From: Mallotus nudiflorus
Taxonomy: Eukaryota > Streptophyta > Magnoliopsida > Malpighiales > Euphorbiaceae
DNA length: 64,000 nucleotides
NCBI GenBank assembly: GCA_947683625.1
Contig: CANTUR010000672.1
Span: forward strand, 62,001-126,000
Direction: 5' to 3'
Made by a program: the position numbers and the translations under genes. Shown here piece after piece: positions 1-11,649 of this stretch; the first letter of the stretch is position 1; every line of letters begins with the position of its first letter. A model generated the notes under the pieces. It saw only the letters and a program-made list of their open reading frames with translations, was not told the DNA's origin and did not search any database.

Positions 1-3000
1 AGCATCGATTGACAGACGAGGCCCACAATATATCAACTCGAAGCTAACTCATAGGGCTATAATTGGGGCTTTAAGCTTCATCTATAGTGGTCCATCTTTA
101 AGCCCAAATACCTTTGTTTAGGCCCATGGATTTTATAGAGTGGCCTTTCACACATGGGTTTTAAATGGACATTAGTGGCAGCATTGGTTGACCCACGGGG
201 ATGATAATATATCAAATCGAAGCTGACTTAGAGGGCTATAATGAGGGTTATAAACTTCATCTATAGCGGTCCATCTTTGGGCCTAAATACCTTTGTTTAG
301 GCCTATGGATTTGATAGATTGGGCTTTCACACTTAGGCTTCAAATGGATGTTCATGGTAACATTAGTTGACCCACAAGGCCTATAATATATCAAATTGAA
401 GCTGACTCAGAGGGCTATAATAGGGGCTATAAACTTCATCTATAGCAGTCCATCTTCGTGCCTATATATTTTTGTTTAGGCCAATGGATTTGATAGAGTG
501 GGCTTTCGCACTTGGGCTTCAAATGGATATTCGTGGCAGCATCGGTTGACCCACAGGGCCCATAATATATCAACTCAAAGCTTACTCAGAGGGCTATAAT
601 AGCGGCTTTAAACTTCATCTACTACCTTTATTTAGGCCCAGGATTTAATAGAGTGGGCTTTTGCACATAGGCTTCAATTGGACGTTCATGGTAGCATCGG
701 TTGACCCGTGGAGCCCATAATATATCAAATTAAAGTTGACTCAGAGGGCTATAAACTTCATCTATAGCGGTCCATCTTCAGGCCTAAATATTTTTATTTA
801 GCACCATGGATTTGATACAGTGGGCTTTCGCTCTTGGGCTTCAAATGGACGTTCGTGGCAACATCGGTTGACCCATGGGGTCCATAATATATCAAATGGA
901 ATCTAACTCAAAAGGTTATAATGGGGCTTATAAACTTCATCTATAGTAGTCCATCTTTGGGCCTAAATACCTTTGTTTAGGGCCTTGGATTTGATAGACT
1001 AGGCTTTTGCACTTGTGCTTCAAATGGATGTTTATGGCAGCATTGGTTGACCAACGGGACCCATAATATATCAAATCAAGGTTGTCTCTAGGGGCTCTAG
1101 TGGGGGCTACAAACTTTGTTTATAGCAGTCCATTTTTAGGCCCAAATACCTTTTTTTAGGCCTATGGATTTGATAGAGTAGCCTTTCGCACTTGGGCTTC
1201 AAATAGACGTTCATGGCAGTATCGGTTGACCCACATGGCCCATAATATATCAAATCAAAGCTGAATCAGAGGGCTATAATGGGGGCTATTAACTTCATCT
1301 ATAGCAATCCATATATGAAATCAAGGCTGCATCTAGGGGATATAATTGGGGCTATAAACTTTGTCTATAGCGGTCCGTCTTCGGGCCCAAATACCTTTGT
1401 TTAGGCCTATGGATTTGATAGAGTGGCCTTCTGCACTTGGGCTTCAAATGGACATTCGTGGCAGCATCGGTTAACCCACGGGGCCCATAATATATCAAAT
1501 CAAAGCTGACTTAGAGGGCTATAATAGGGCTATTAACTACATTTATACAGATCCATCTTCAAGCCCAAAAACCTTTGTTTAGGCCCATGGATTTAATAAA
1601 GTAGGCTTTTGCACTATAGCTTTAAATGGTTGTTCATGGTAGCATCAATTGACCCACGGGGCCCCTAATATATCAAATTAAAGTTGACTCAAAGGGCTAT
1701 AATCTGGGCCATAAATTTTTTCTATAGCAGTCTATCTTCTTGCCCAAATATTTTTGCCTAGGCCCATTGATTTGATAGAGTGGGCTTCCGCACTTAGGCT
1801 TCAAACGGACATTTATGGCAGGATCGGTTGACCCATGGGGACCATGATATATCAAATCAGAGTTGACTCATAGGACTATAAAAAGGGCTATAAACATCGC
1901 CTATAGTGGTTCGTTTTCAGATTCAAATATTTTTGTTTAGGCCCATGGATTTGATAGAGTGGGCTTTTGCACTTGGGCTTCAAATGGACGTTCATGGCAA
2001 CATCGGTTGACCCATGGGGCTCATAATATATCAAATCAAAGTTGACTCAGAGGGCTATAATGGGGGCTATAAACTTCATCTATAGCGGCCCATCTTCAAG
2101 CCCAAATATTTTTGTTTCAGGCCATGGATTTTATATAGTGGGTTTTTGCACTTGGGCTTCAAATAGACATTCGTGGCAGCATCGGTTGACCCATGGGGCC
2201 CATAATATATCAAATTCAATCTTACTCAAAGAGCTATAATAGGGGCTATAAACTTTACCTATAGCAGTCCATTTTCAGGCCCAAATATTTTTGTCTAGGA
2301 TAATTTATTTGATAGAGTGGACTTACGCACTTGGGCTTCAAATGGACGTTCATGGCAGCATCGGTTGACAATGGGGCCCACAATATATCAAATCGAAGCT
2401 AACTCAGAGGGATATAATGGGCACTATAAACTACATCTATAGCAGTCCATCATCGGGCCCAAATACCTTTGTTTAGGCCTATGAATTTGATAGACTGGGC
2501 TTTCCCACTTGGGCTTCAAATGGTCATTTGTGGTAGCATTGGTTGACCCAAAGGGCCCATAACTTATGAAATCGAAGCTTAGTCAGAGGGCTAAAATGGG
2601 GGCTATAAACTTCATCTATAGCGGTCCGTCTTCGAGCCCAAATATTTTTATTTAGGCCCATGGATTTGATAGAGTGGGCTTTCGCACTTAGGCTTCAAAT
2701 GGACGCTCGTGGCAACATCGGTTAACCCACGAGGCCCATAATGTACAAATCAAAGTGAACTATGTGGGCTATCATAGGGGCTATAAATTTTATCTACATT
2801 AATCAATATCTAAGCCCAAATATTTTTATCTAGGCCCACGGATTTAATAGAGTGGGCTTTTGCACTTGGGCATCAATTGAACGTTTATGGCATCATCGGT
2901 TGACCCATAGGGCACATAATATATCAAATCGAAGCTGACTCAGAGGGCTATAATGGGGGCTATAAACTTTTTCTATAGTGATCTGTCTTTAGGCCCAAAT

Positions 3001-6000
3001 ATTTTTGTTTAGGCCTATGGATTTGATAGAGTGGGCATTCGCACTTGGGCTTTAAATGGACATTCATGGAAGCATTGGTTGACCCACGGAGCCCATAATA
3101 TATCAAATTGAAGCTTACTCAAAGGGATAATAAGGGATATAAAATTTCTCTATAGCGGCCTGTCTTCGGGCCCAAATATTTTTATTTAGACCTATGGATT
3201 TAATAGAGTGGGCTTTCACACTTGGGCTTCAAATGGACGTTTGTGGCAGCATCGGTTGACCCACGAGGCCTATAATATAACAAATCAAAGCTGACTCAGA
3301 GGGCTATAATGGGGGCTATAAACTTCGTCTATAGCGGTCCATCTTCAAGCCTAAATACATTTGTTTAGGCCCATGGATTTGATAGAGGGGGCTTTCATAC
3401 TTACGCTTCAAATGGACGTTCATGGCAGCATCGGTTGACCCACTAGGCCCATAATACATTAAATCGAAGCTAACTCAGAGTGCTATAATGGGAGCTATAA
3501 AATTTTCCTATAGCAGGCCATCTTCGGGCCCAAATATTTTTATTTAGGCCCCTAGATTTGATAGAGTGAGCTTTCACACTTGGGCTTCAAAGGGACATTC
3601 GTGGCAGCATCAGTTGACCCACGAGGTCTATAATATATCAGATCGAAGCTGACTCAAAGGGCTATAATGGAGGCTATAAATGTCATCTATAGTGATTTGT
3701 CTTTGTGCCCAAATACCTTTGTTTAGTCCCATGGATTTGATAGAGTAGGCTTTCACACTTCGGTTTCAAATGGACGTTCTTGGAAGCATCAGTTGACCCA
3801 CGGGGCCCATAATATATCAAATGAAAGCTAACTCAAAGGGCTATAATAGGGGCTATAATCTTTGTTTATAGCAATCCATCTTCAGGCCCAAATATTTTTG
3901 TTTAGGCTCATTGATTTGATAGAGTAGGCTTTCGCACTTGGGATTCAAATGGACGTTCATAACAGCATCGGTTGACCCACGGAGCCCATAATATATCAAA
4001 TCAAAACTGACTCAGAGGGCTTTAATGGGGGCTATAAAAATTGTCCATAGTAGCCCATCTTCGTGCCAAAATATTTTGTTTATGCCCATTAATTTGATAG
4101 AGTGGGCTTTCGTACTTGGGCCTCAAATGGACGTTCATCGGCAAAATTAGTTGACCCACGGGGGCCATAATATATCAAATCAAAGCTGACTCAAAGGGCT
4201 ATAATGGGGGCTGTAAACATTGCCTGCAGTAGTCCATTTTTGGGCCAAAATATTTTTGTCTAGGCCCATTGATTTAGTAGAGTGGGCTTTCATAATTAGG
4301 ATTCAATGGACATCCATGGCTACATTAATTACCTAGGGGGCCCCATATTATATCAAACTAAAGCTGACTCTAGGGCTATAATGGGGCTATAAACTTCATC
4401 TATATCGGTCTATCTTGGGGCTTAAATACCTTTGTTTAGGCCATGGATTTGATAGAGTGGGCTTTCGCACTTGGGCTTCAAATGGACATTCGTGGCAGCA
4501 TCGATTGACCCACGGGACCCATAATATATCAAATCGAAGCTGACTCAGAGGGCTATAATGGGAGCTATAAACTTTGTCTATAACAGTCCATCTTTAGGCT
4601 CAAATATTTTTTCTAGGCCCATTGATTTAATAGAGTAGGCTTTTACACTTGGGCATCAAATGGACATTCGTGGTAGCATCGGTTGTCCACGGGGCCCATA
4701 ATATATCAAATCAAAGCTGACTCAGAGGGCTATAATGGGGGCTATAAACTTCACATATAGCAATCCATCTTCTAGCCCAAATACCTTTGGGTAGGCCCAT
4801 TGATTTGATAGAGTGGGCTTTCGCACTAGGGCTTCAAATGGACATTCATGGTAGCATCGGTTGACCCCACAAGACCCATAATATATCAAATTAAAGCTGA
4901 CTCAAAGGGCTATAATGGGGGCTATAAACTTTTTCTAGAGCATTCCATCTTCAGCCCCCAATATTTTTTTTTTAAGCCCTTTGATTTTATAGAGTGGGCT
5001 TTCGTACTTAGTCTTCTAATGAACATTCATGGCAACACCAGTTAACCCATAGGGCCCTAAATATAACAAATCAAAGTTGACACAGAGGGCTATAATGGGA
5101 GCTATAAACATTGTCTATAGTAGTCCATCTTTGGACCCAAATATTTTTGTCTAGGCCCATAGATTTGATAGAGTGGGATTTTGAACTTAGGCATCAAATA
5201 GACTTTTATGGGCAGCATCGGTCGACCGTGGGGCCCATAATATATCAAATCGAAGCTGACTCATAAGGCTATAATGGGGGCTATTAAAATCATCTATAGC
5301 GATCTGTCTTTCAGCCAAAATATTTTTATTTAGGCCCATGGATTTGATAGAGTGGGCTTTCGCACTTGGGCTTCAAATATACATTTTTGGCAGCATTAGT
5401 TGACCATGGGGGCCCATAATACATCAAATCAAAGTTGACTCAGAGGGCTATAATGGAGGCTATAAACATTGTCTATAATAGTCCATCTTCAGGCCCAAAG
5501 ATTTTGTCTAGGCTCATTAATTTCATATAGTGGGATTTTGTACTTGGGCTTTAAATGGACATTCATGGCAGCATCAATCGAACCACGGGGCCCTATAATA
5601 TATATATCGAAGCTGACTTAGAGGGCTATAATAGGGGCTATAAACTTCATTTATACTGCTCCATCTTCAAGCCCAAATATTTTTGTTTAGGCCCATGGAT
5701 TTGATAGAGTGGGCTTTCGCACTTGGGCTTCAAATATACGTTCGTACCAGCATCAGTTGACCCACAAGGCCCATAATGTATCAATTCAAAGCTGACGTAA
5801 AGGGCTATAATGGGGGCTATACTCTTCATCTATAACAGCCTATCTTCAGACCAAATATTTTTATTTAGGCCCATCGATTTGATAGAGTGGGCTTTCACAC
5901 TTGGGTTTCAAATGGATGTTCTTAGCAACATCGGTTGACCCACAGGACCCAAAATATATCAAATGGAAGATGACGTAAAGGGCTATAATGGTGGTTATAC

Positions 6001-7812
6001 ACTTCATCTATAGCGATCTATCTTCGGGCCCAAATACCTTTGTTTATGCCCATGGATTTGATAGAGTGGGCTTTCGCACTTAGGCTTTAAATGGACATTT
6101 ATGGCAGCATCGGTTGACCCATAAGGCCCATAATATATCAAATTAAAGCTGACTCTGAGGGCTATAATAGGGGCTATAAATTTTGTCTATAGCAGCCTAT
6201 CTTGGTGTCCAAATATGATTGTTTAGGCCCATGGATTTGATAGTGTGGGCTTTTGCACTTGGGCTTCAAATGGACATTCGTGGTAGCTTCAGTTGACCCA
6301 CAGGGCCTATAATATATCAAATTGATGCTGACTCAAAAGGCTATAATGGGGGATATAAACTTTCTCTATAGCAATCCATCTTTAGGCCCAAATACCTTTG
6401 TTTAGGCCCATGGATTTAATAGAGTGGGCTTTCACACTTGGGGCTTTAAATGGACATTTGTGGTAGCATCGATTGACCCATAGGGCCCATAATATATCAA
6501 ATCTAAGCTAACTCATAGGGCTATAATGAAGGCTATAAACTTTGTCTATAGCAGTCCATCTTTGGGCTCAAGTATTTTTGTCTAGGCCTATGGATTTGAT
6601 AAAAGCTGGCTTTCGCCACTTGGGCTTCAAATGGACGTTCTTGGAAGCATCAGTTGACCCACGGGGCCCATAATATATCAAATCGAAGCTGACTCTGAGG
6701 GCTATAATGGGGGATATAAAATTCATCTATAGCCGGGGCCATTTTTAGGCCCAAATCACTTTGTTTAGGCCCATGGATTTGATAGAGTGGGCTTTTGCAC
6801 TTGGGCTTCAAATGGACATTCGTGGCAGCATCGGTTGACCCACGAGGCCCATAATATATCAATTCAAAGTTAACTCAGAGGGCTACAATGGGAGATACAA
6901 ACTTTTCCTATAGCAGTCAATCTTTAGGCCTAAATATTTTTGTTTAGGCCCATTGATTTGATAGAGTGGACTTTCACATTTGACCTTCAAATAGACATTC
7001 GAGGCAGTATCGGTTGAGCCACGGGGCCTATAATATATCAAATCAAAGCTAACTTAAAGGGCTATAATAGGGGCTATGAACTTCTTCTATAGTAGCCCGT
7101 CTTTGGGCCTAAATATTTTGCTTAGGCCCATGGATTTGATAAAGTGTGCTTTCATACTTGGGCTTTAAAATGGACATTCGTGGCAGCATCGATTGACCCC
7201 ACGAGGCCGGTAATATAGCAAATCAAAGCTAAATCAGAGGGCTATAAAGGGAGTGATAAGATTTTGTCTATAGATAGTCCATCTTCGAGCCCTAATACCT
7301 TTGTTTAGGTCCATGGATTTAATAGAGTGGGCTTTCACACTTAGGTTTTAAATGGACGTTCATGGCAACATCAGTTGACCCACGGGGCCCATATTATATC
7401 AAATCGAAGCTGACTTAGAGGGCTATAATGAGGGTTATACACTTCATCTATAGCGGTCTGACTTTGGGCCCAAATATTTTTATTATCCCTATGGATTTGA
7501 TAGAGTGGATTTTTTCACTTAGGCTTCAAATGGATGTTCGTGGCAGCCTCGATTAACCCACAAGGCCCATAATGTATCAAATCGAAGCTAACTCAGAGGG
7601 CAATAATAAGGGCTATAAACTTCATCTATAACAATCCATCTTCGGGCCAAATATTTTTGTTTAGGCCCATGGATTTGATAGAATGGGCTTTTGCTCTTGG
7701 GCTTCAAATGGACATTCACGGCAGCATCAGTTGACCCACGGGGCCCATATTACATCAAATTGAAGCTGACTTAGAGGGCTATATTAGGGCTATAAACTTC
7801 ATCTATAGTGAT
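1..7812. repeat. 179-bp satellite array, left arm (about 43 monomers)
   Basis: Head-to-tail monomers; the landmark CATCGGTTGA recurs at 2001, 2180 and 2359, giving a 179-bp period. Fixed landmarks within a monomer, in order, are CATCGGTTGACCCACGGGGC, CATAATATATCAAAT, GGGCTATAA (twice, 12 bp apart), CTTCATCTATAGCGGTCC, AAATAYYTTTGTTTAGGCCC, ATGGATTTGATAGAGTGGGC and TTCAAATGGACGTTC. Monomers differ from each other by many substitutions and small indels, so this is a diverged array. It begins before the window. It contains no real coding sequence; short minus-strand frames recur only because the monomer repeats. The monomer length is typical of nucleosome-sized plant centromeric satellites, but a centromeric role is inference. 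Confidence 0.97.
7808..7812. other. Left target-site duplication of the Tat element (GTGAT)
   Basis: GTGAT precedes the left LTR and GCGAT (22068-22072) follows the right LTR, one mismatch apart. The satellite is in the same phase on both sides (CTATAG-TGAT, then GCGAT-TTGTCTTCGG), as expected for a 5-bp duplication made by a Ty3/gypsy integrase. Confidence 0.8.
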
Positions 7813-9797
7813 TATAGGCGGCAGGGTTTGGCGTGCACCCAAGTGTTTGGCAACCACAGCACTATGTGGGCTTGAGGCCCACTAGGAAATACGATATAGG
7901 TCTTGGGCCTATTCGGAGATGGAGTCACCACCCGGATAAATGTCGGGACACACTGTACAACAACTGAATCCCACAAAGGTTCCCAGAAGCTGTCATTAGA
8001 GATCGGGTTCAAAAACTGGGTATAAGAGTTTGAATGCTCACACAACCTTGCAGTTGGCCTCCATTTGTTGTTTTGCATTTTATTACCATTTAATTATTTA
8101 ATTATTTCCCCATTTACATCCGAAGTTGCACTTGCCTTCATTTACTTTCTAAATTTTATAATTAAGTTCAAGTTTGCATATTAATCCAGTTTCATGCTTT
8201 TGAGTCCCAACATTCAATAAAAATTAAATAAATAATAGTTTACAACCATACATTCAAAATCAAATGGGGGAAGGGATTAAGGATTACAACTCTTTTAGGC
8301 TAAATAAAAGAATAATATACAGAAAATAAACTAAACATATACCAAAAATAAATCGATAAAATAACATAAATGTTGTAATATAAAAGGGATAACTAACAAA
8401 GGTGACTACTCAATGATGGAAATCATTAAGTAATTCCTGCAAATAACACACAATTAGTCCTTCTTTTAAAAAATGAAATCACATATAACGATACTTATAA
8501 AGAGGGCTCTAAAAAGAGGTTTTCACATTATAAACTAAAGAAAGCATCAAACGATCAAGATTGGACATCATCATGCAATGATATAAACATGTTCAAGGTC
8601 AAAAGGGGACATACCAAAGCAGACGTCATGACAAACTTTAATAAAAATGAAACCGAAAGCAGGCCAAACCTGTCAATGTGGAGATCGCCTCATCAATAGA
8701 GGCCCCTAGTATTTCTAAGGCAAAAAAAAAGACATACAACACATATGGACAAAGGAGACTTCCTAGAGGCCTATCAATGAGGCGATCGCCTGATTGATAA
8801 GAGGCGTCACCTGATCAACATGTCAATTCTGACTCTCAAATGTTTAAACTTCTACTTTAAGTAAAATACATGCATATACATACTCTACAATCATCAAACT
8901 ACAGCCACATGCAAAAGTGTTCAAAGATCACATCAATAAAGTGGGATATTAAGCAAGATAAACTAGAAATATACCTAAAATACACTAATAGCTTAGTCAC
9001 GCACAAGCAAGAACACACATAATGAAGAACATGTTAAGTTCGAGTGCAAGTTTCCTACCAAAATGAGAGGCCCTCATAGATGTTTTGATTGTGATCCTTG
9101 CTAGGATGAGATTTCTACTTTTGACACAATCTTCTTCCTTCTTCTCTTAGGTAAAAGTGGACTATCCCTTACCTCAATCTCACCTTCTTTCTTAAGGACA
9201 TTTTTTTCCTTGCTTTCTCTGTTGTTTCCTTCCTTTTTTTCAGAGCTCCTTTCTCTTTTTTTTTAATAATGGCTTCCCCCCCCTTTTCTTTTTCTCTCTC
9301 TTTCTCTTTTATTCTCTAGCTTCCTTATGTGCCTAAGCCTTCTAGCTCATCATGAGCCTCCATAGCCTTTTTCTCTTCCCATCTCTTTCTCATGCAAGCA
9401 TCAAGTTTGGAGGTCGGGGCCCACCCCACTTGGCCACCAAGGTTGCAACTGTATTTAATGTAGCTACAAGTGGGCTACCATAGAGGTGGCACCTCTGTGA
9501 TGAGGCGATCACCTCATTGGCAGCTGCCAAAGAGGCGATCACCTCATTACACTGTGGCGACACCCCTTTGGCCTGGGCCTGCACTGGGCCAGGCAGGCTT
9601 AAGCCAATTTTAGATAATTGGGATGGGTTTTAGGCTTTTTAAGCTTTGGATTTTCAAGTCCACTTTCCATTAGAGATTCAAGCTTCATTCTCATGTCCAC
9701 ATTTCACATTCTCATCATTGGGCTTGATAACGGGACGGTCAAACTGAGCATCCCTAATTTGTCCCCTAACACCTACTGACCAAATCAGGTGTCTACA
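7813..9797 (-). repeat. 3' LTR of the Tat element
   Basis: Aligns along its length with 20055-22067. In element orientation it starts TGTAGACACC and ends in a GGCAGCGG-like stretch with CCTATA or CCAATA at the edge. It holds AT-rich stretches, the runs TACCAAAAATAAATCGATAA, pyrimidine tracts near 9200-9320, and several copies of a dyad motif (GAGGCGATCGCCTG at 8777, GAGGCGATCACCTC near 9500 and 9531). Compared with the other LTR it lacks about 20 bp near 8675 and differs around 9440-9475. Confidence 0.9.
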
Positions 9798-9812
9798 GTT
9801 TACCCCCTAATT
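9798..9812 (-). other. Polypurine tract of the Tat element
   Basis: On the minus strand TTAGGGGGTAAAC lies directly before the 3' LTR start TGTAGACACC. Position and purine content fit the plus-strand priming site of an LTR retrotransposon. The stretch from here to about 10010 is AT-rich untranslated sequence with no other feature seen. Confidence 0.75.
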
Positions 9813-10009
9813 TTTTGAAAAATCAAATGCATGCAATGACCATTTTTTGAAAAATCACATGCAAAACAACAATTAAACAATAAGATAAAAAGAACATACC
9901 TAACTCTTAGGTGGATGGATCCTTCAATTCTGAAATGTGACTGTGATCCTCTAGTTTTCTTGGCCCAATCAGCCACTCATTAATATTTGATAAAGATATT
10001 TGAAGACTG

Positions 10010-10490
10010 TTAACCTCGGGTTTTCCTGGCCCGATTCTCATAATATTAAAACTTGATTCTCTGATTTTCCTGGCCAGGTCCTCATAATACTAAAACTTGA
10101 TTCTTGGGTTTTCCTGTCCCGGTCCTCGTAATACTGAACTTAATTCTCGAATTTTCCTGGACCAATCCTCACAATACTGAAACTTGATTCTTGGGTTTTC
10201 CTGGCTTGATCCTCACAATATTGAAACTTGATTCTTGAGATTTCCTAGCCCGATCCTCGCAATACTGAAACTTAATTCTCGGGTTTTCTTGGCTCGATCC
10301 TTGCAATACTGAAACTTGATTCTCGGGTTTTCCTAGCCCAATCCTTGTAATACTAAAACTTGATTCTTGGGTTTTCCTGGCCCGATCATCACTAGGGATG
10401 TGGTTTTCAAATTTTCCTAGTCCGATTATCACTCCTCCAAGGACATAGATTTTTGGGTTTTCCTGGCCTAGTTGTCATTCATTTTCAACT
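10010..10490 (-). repeat. 44-bp tandem repeat in the Tat 3' untranslated region
   Basis: About ten degenerate copies of a unit running TTGATTCTCGGGTTTTCCTG then GCCCGATCCTCACAATACTG. TGATTC begins at 10185 and again at 10229, giving 44 bp. The copies become irregular after about 10390. Tandem repeats in this part of Tat/Ogre-like elements are a known feature and have been proposed as seeds of new satellites. Short frames read through the array are by-products of the repetition. Confidence 0.9.
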
Positions 10491-10519
10491 TTGGGGATAT
10501 TACCCGAACAGTCATTTTG

Positions 10520-10705
10520 ATCTTTGAGCTTTAGGGATTCAAACCTGAACAACCCTCTCTTTGAGCTTTTGGAGTTCAAACCCGAATAGCCTTGTCTTTG
10601 AGCTTCGGGGATTCAAACCCAAACAGCCCTCTCTTTGAGCTTCAGGGATTTAAACCCAAACAACCACTCTCTTTAAGCTTCAAGGATTCAAACCCAAACA
10701 GCCCA
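10520..10705 (-). repeat. 37-bp tandem repeat in the Tat 3' untranslated region
   Basis: Five consecutive copies of a unit running TCTTTGAGCTTCGGGGATTC then AAACCCAAACAGCCCTC, period about 37 bp. It directly follows the 44-bp array but is unrelated in sequence. It ends at GTGTGGGTTTTCCTAGCCCA, which again resembles the 44-bp unit, so the two arrays may have been interleaved. 10706-11284 is low-complexity T/C-rich sequence without another feature I can name. Confidence 0.85.
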
Positions 10706-11284
10706 GTCCATTAACGGTGTGGGTTTTCCTAGCCCACTCTTCCTGAAACTTCATCTCAAAAATCTCAACCTCTGAATTTCGCCTTCTTAGTATGCGATAA
10801 TAACCATTATTTTCTATTCATCATTTTTCATTCATTCATTCATTCATCACCTTTTTTTTTGGAAAAACTACACCTTTGCCCACTATAAAAACACCTTTTT
10901 TCCTTTATCTTTCTCCTCTTTTTACTTTTTTTCACCTTTCTCTTTTCTTTTCTCTTCTCCTCCTACACTTTTTGTATTTTTTGTACCTTTCCTCTCTTTA
11001 CAGTTAATAGAGAATGAGAGAACACCCCCTGTGCCTGAGTGGGATCATATTCCACCTTTTATTAGCCCTTTTAAGAGTCTGGGACTGACCCAAGGAGACT
11101 CAATTCCCCTTCTGGCAGACTTAGGGTCCTACATCTGCTCATCTACATCTTGAGAGGTTAATACCTAAAATTTCCTACAAAATCATGTTGGGTCAATGAT
11201 CAATCTTGCATAATTATCATTCTAGGGCATTATTTAATTAAATAAATGTGAAATTTATGTTTTAATTTCCAAAAATTGAGAATT

Positions 11285-11510
11285 GTCCCCGCCCGCGCCT
11301 CACAAAAGCGATCGTCTCATTGATGAGGTGATCATCTCATTAATGAGATGATCGACTTCTGTGAAGAGGCAATTGCCTATTGCCCTTTCAAAGAGCCAAT
11401 CGCCTCTTTAATGAGGCAATCGCCTCTATGATGAGGCGATCACCTTTGTGATGAGGCAATCGCCTTTGTGATGAGGCAATCGCTTCATCAACAGAGCGAA
11501 CTGCGCTATT
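11285..11510. repeat. 20-bp dyad repeat cluster (GAGGCAATCGCCTC type)
   Basis: Roughly ten imperfect palindromes of the form (A)TGAGGCGATCGCCTC(AT). The last ones run as strict 20-bp tandems: ATGAGGCGATCACCTTTGTG, ATGAGGCAATCGCCTTTGTG, ATGAGGCAATCGCTTCATCA. The same dyad occurs in both LTRs (8675-8820, 9498-9550, 20915-21090, 21770-21830). Each unit could fold into a small hairpin in RNA or single-stranded DNA. Its function is unknown. Confidence 0.85.
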
Positions 11511-11649
11511 TACATGTACGTTCCTTTTTTAGTTTCTTTTTGAAACTATAAAATGCATAAATTTCACTTCCCTATCTTCTTCACTCGCAACATGACGCTC
11601 AGACATTCAAGGGTGCCGGAATTTCCATGGAGCCTGGGTTTTCTATAGT

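Noticed and set aside
10169..10432. 87-residue minus-strand frame with repeated RARKSQESSF-like text
   Set aside because: Reads through the 44-bp tandem array, whose copies create the repeated peptide.
10010..11510. Tandem short repeats as a possible CRISPR array
   Set aside because: Repeats are degenerate and directly adjacent without unique spacers, no cas genes are present, and the context is a plant retrotransposon.
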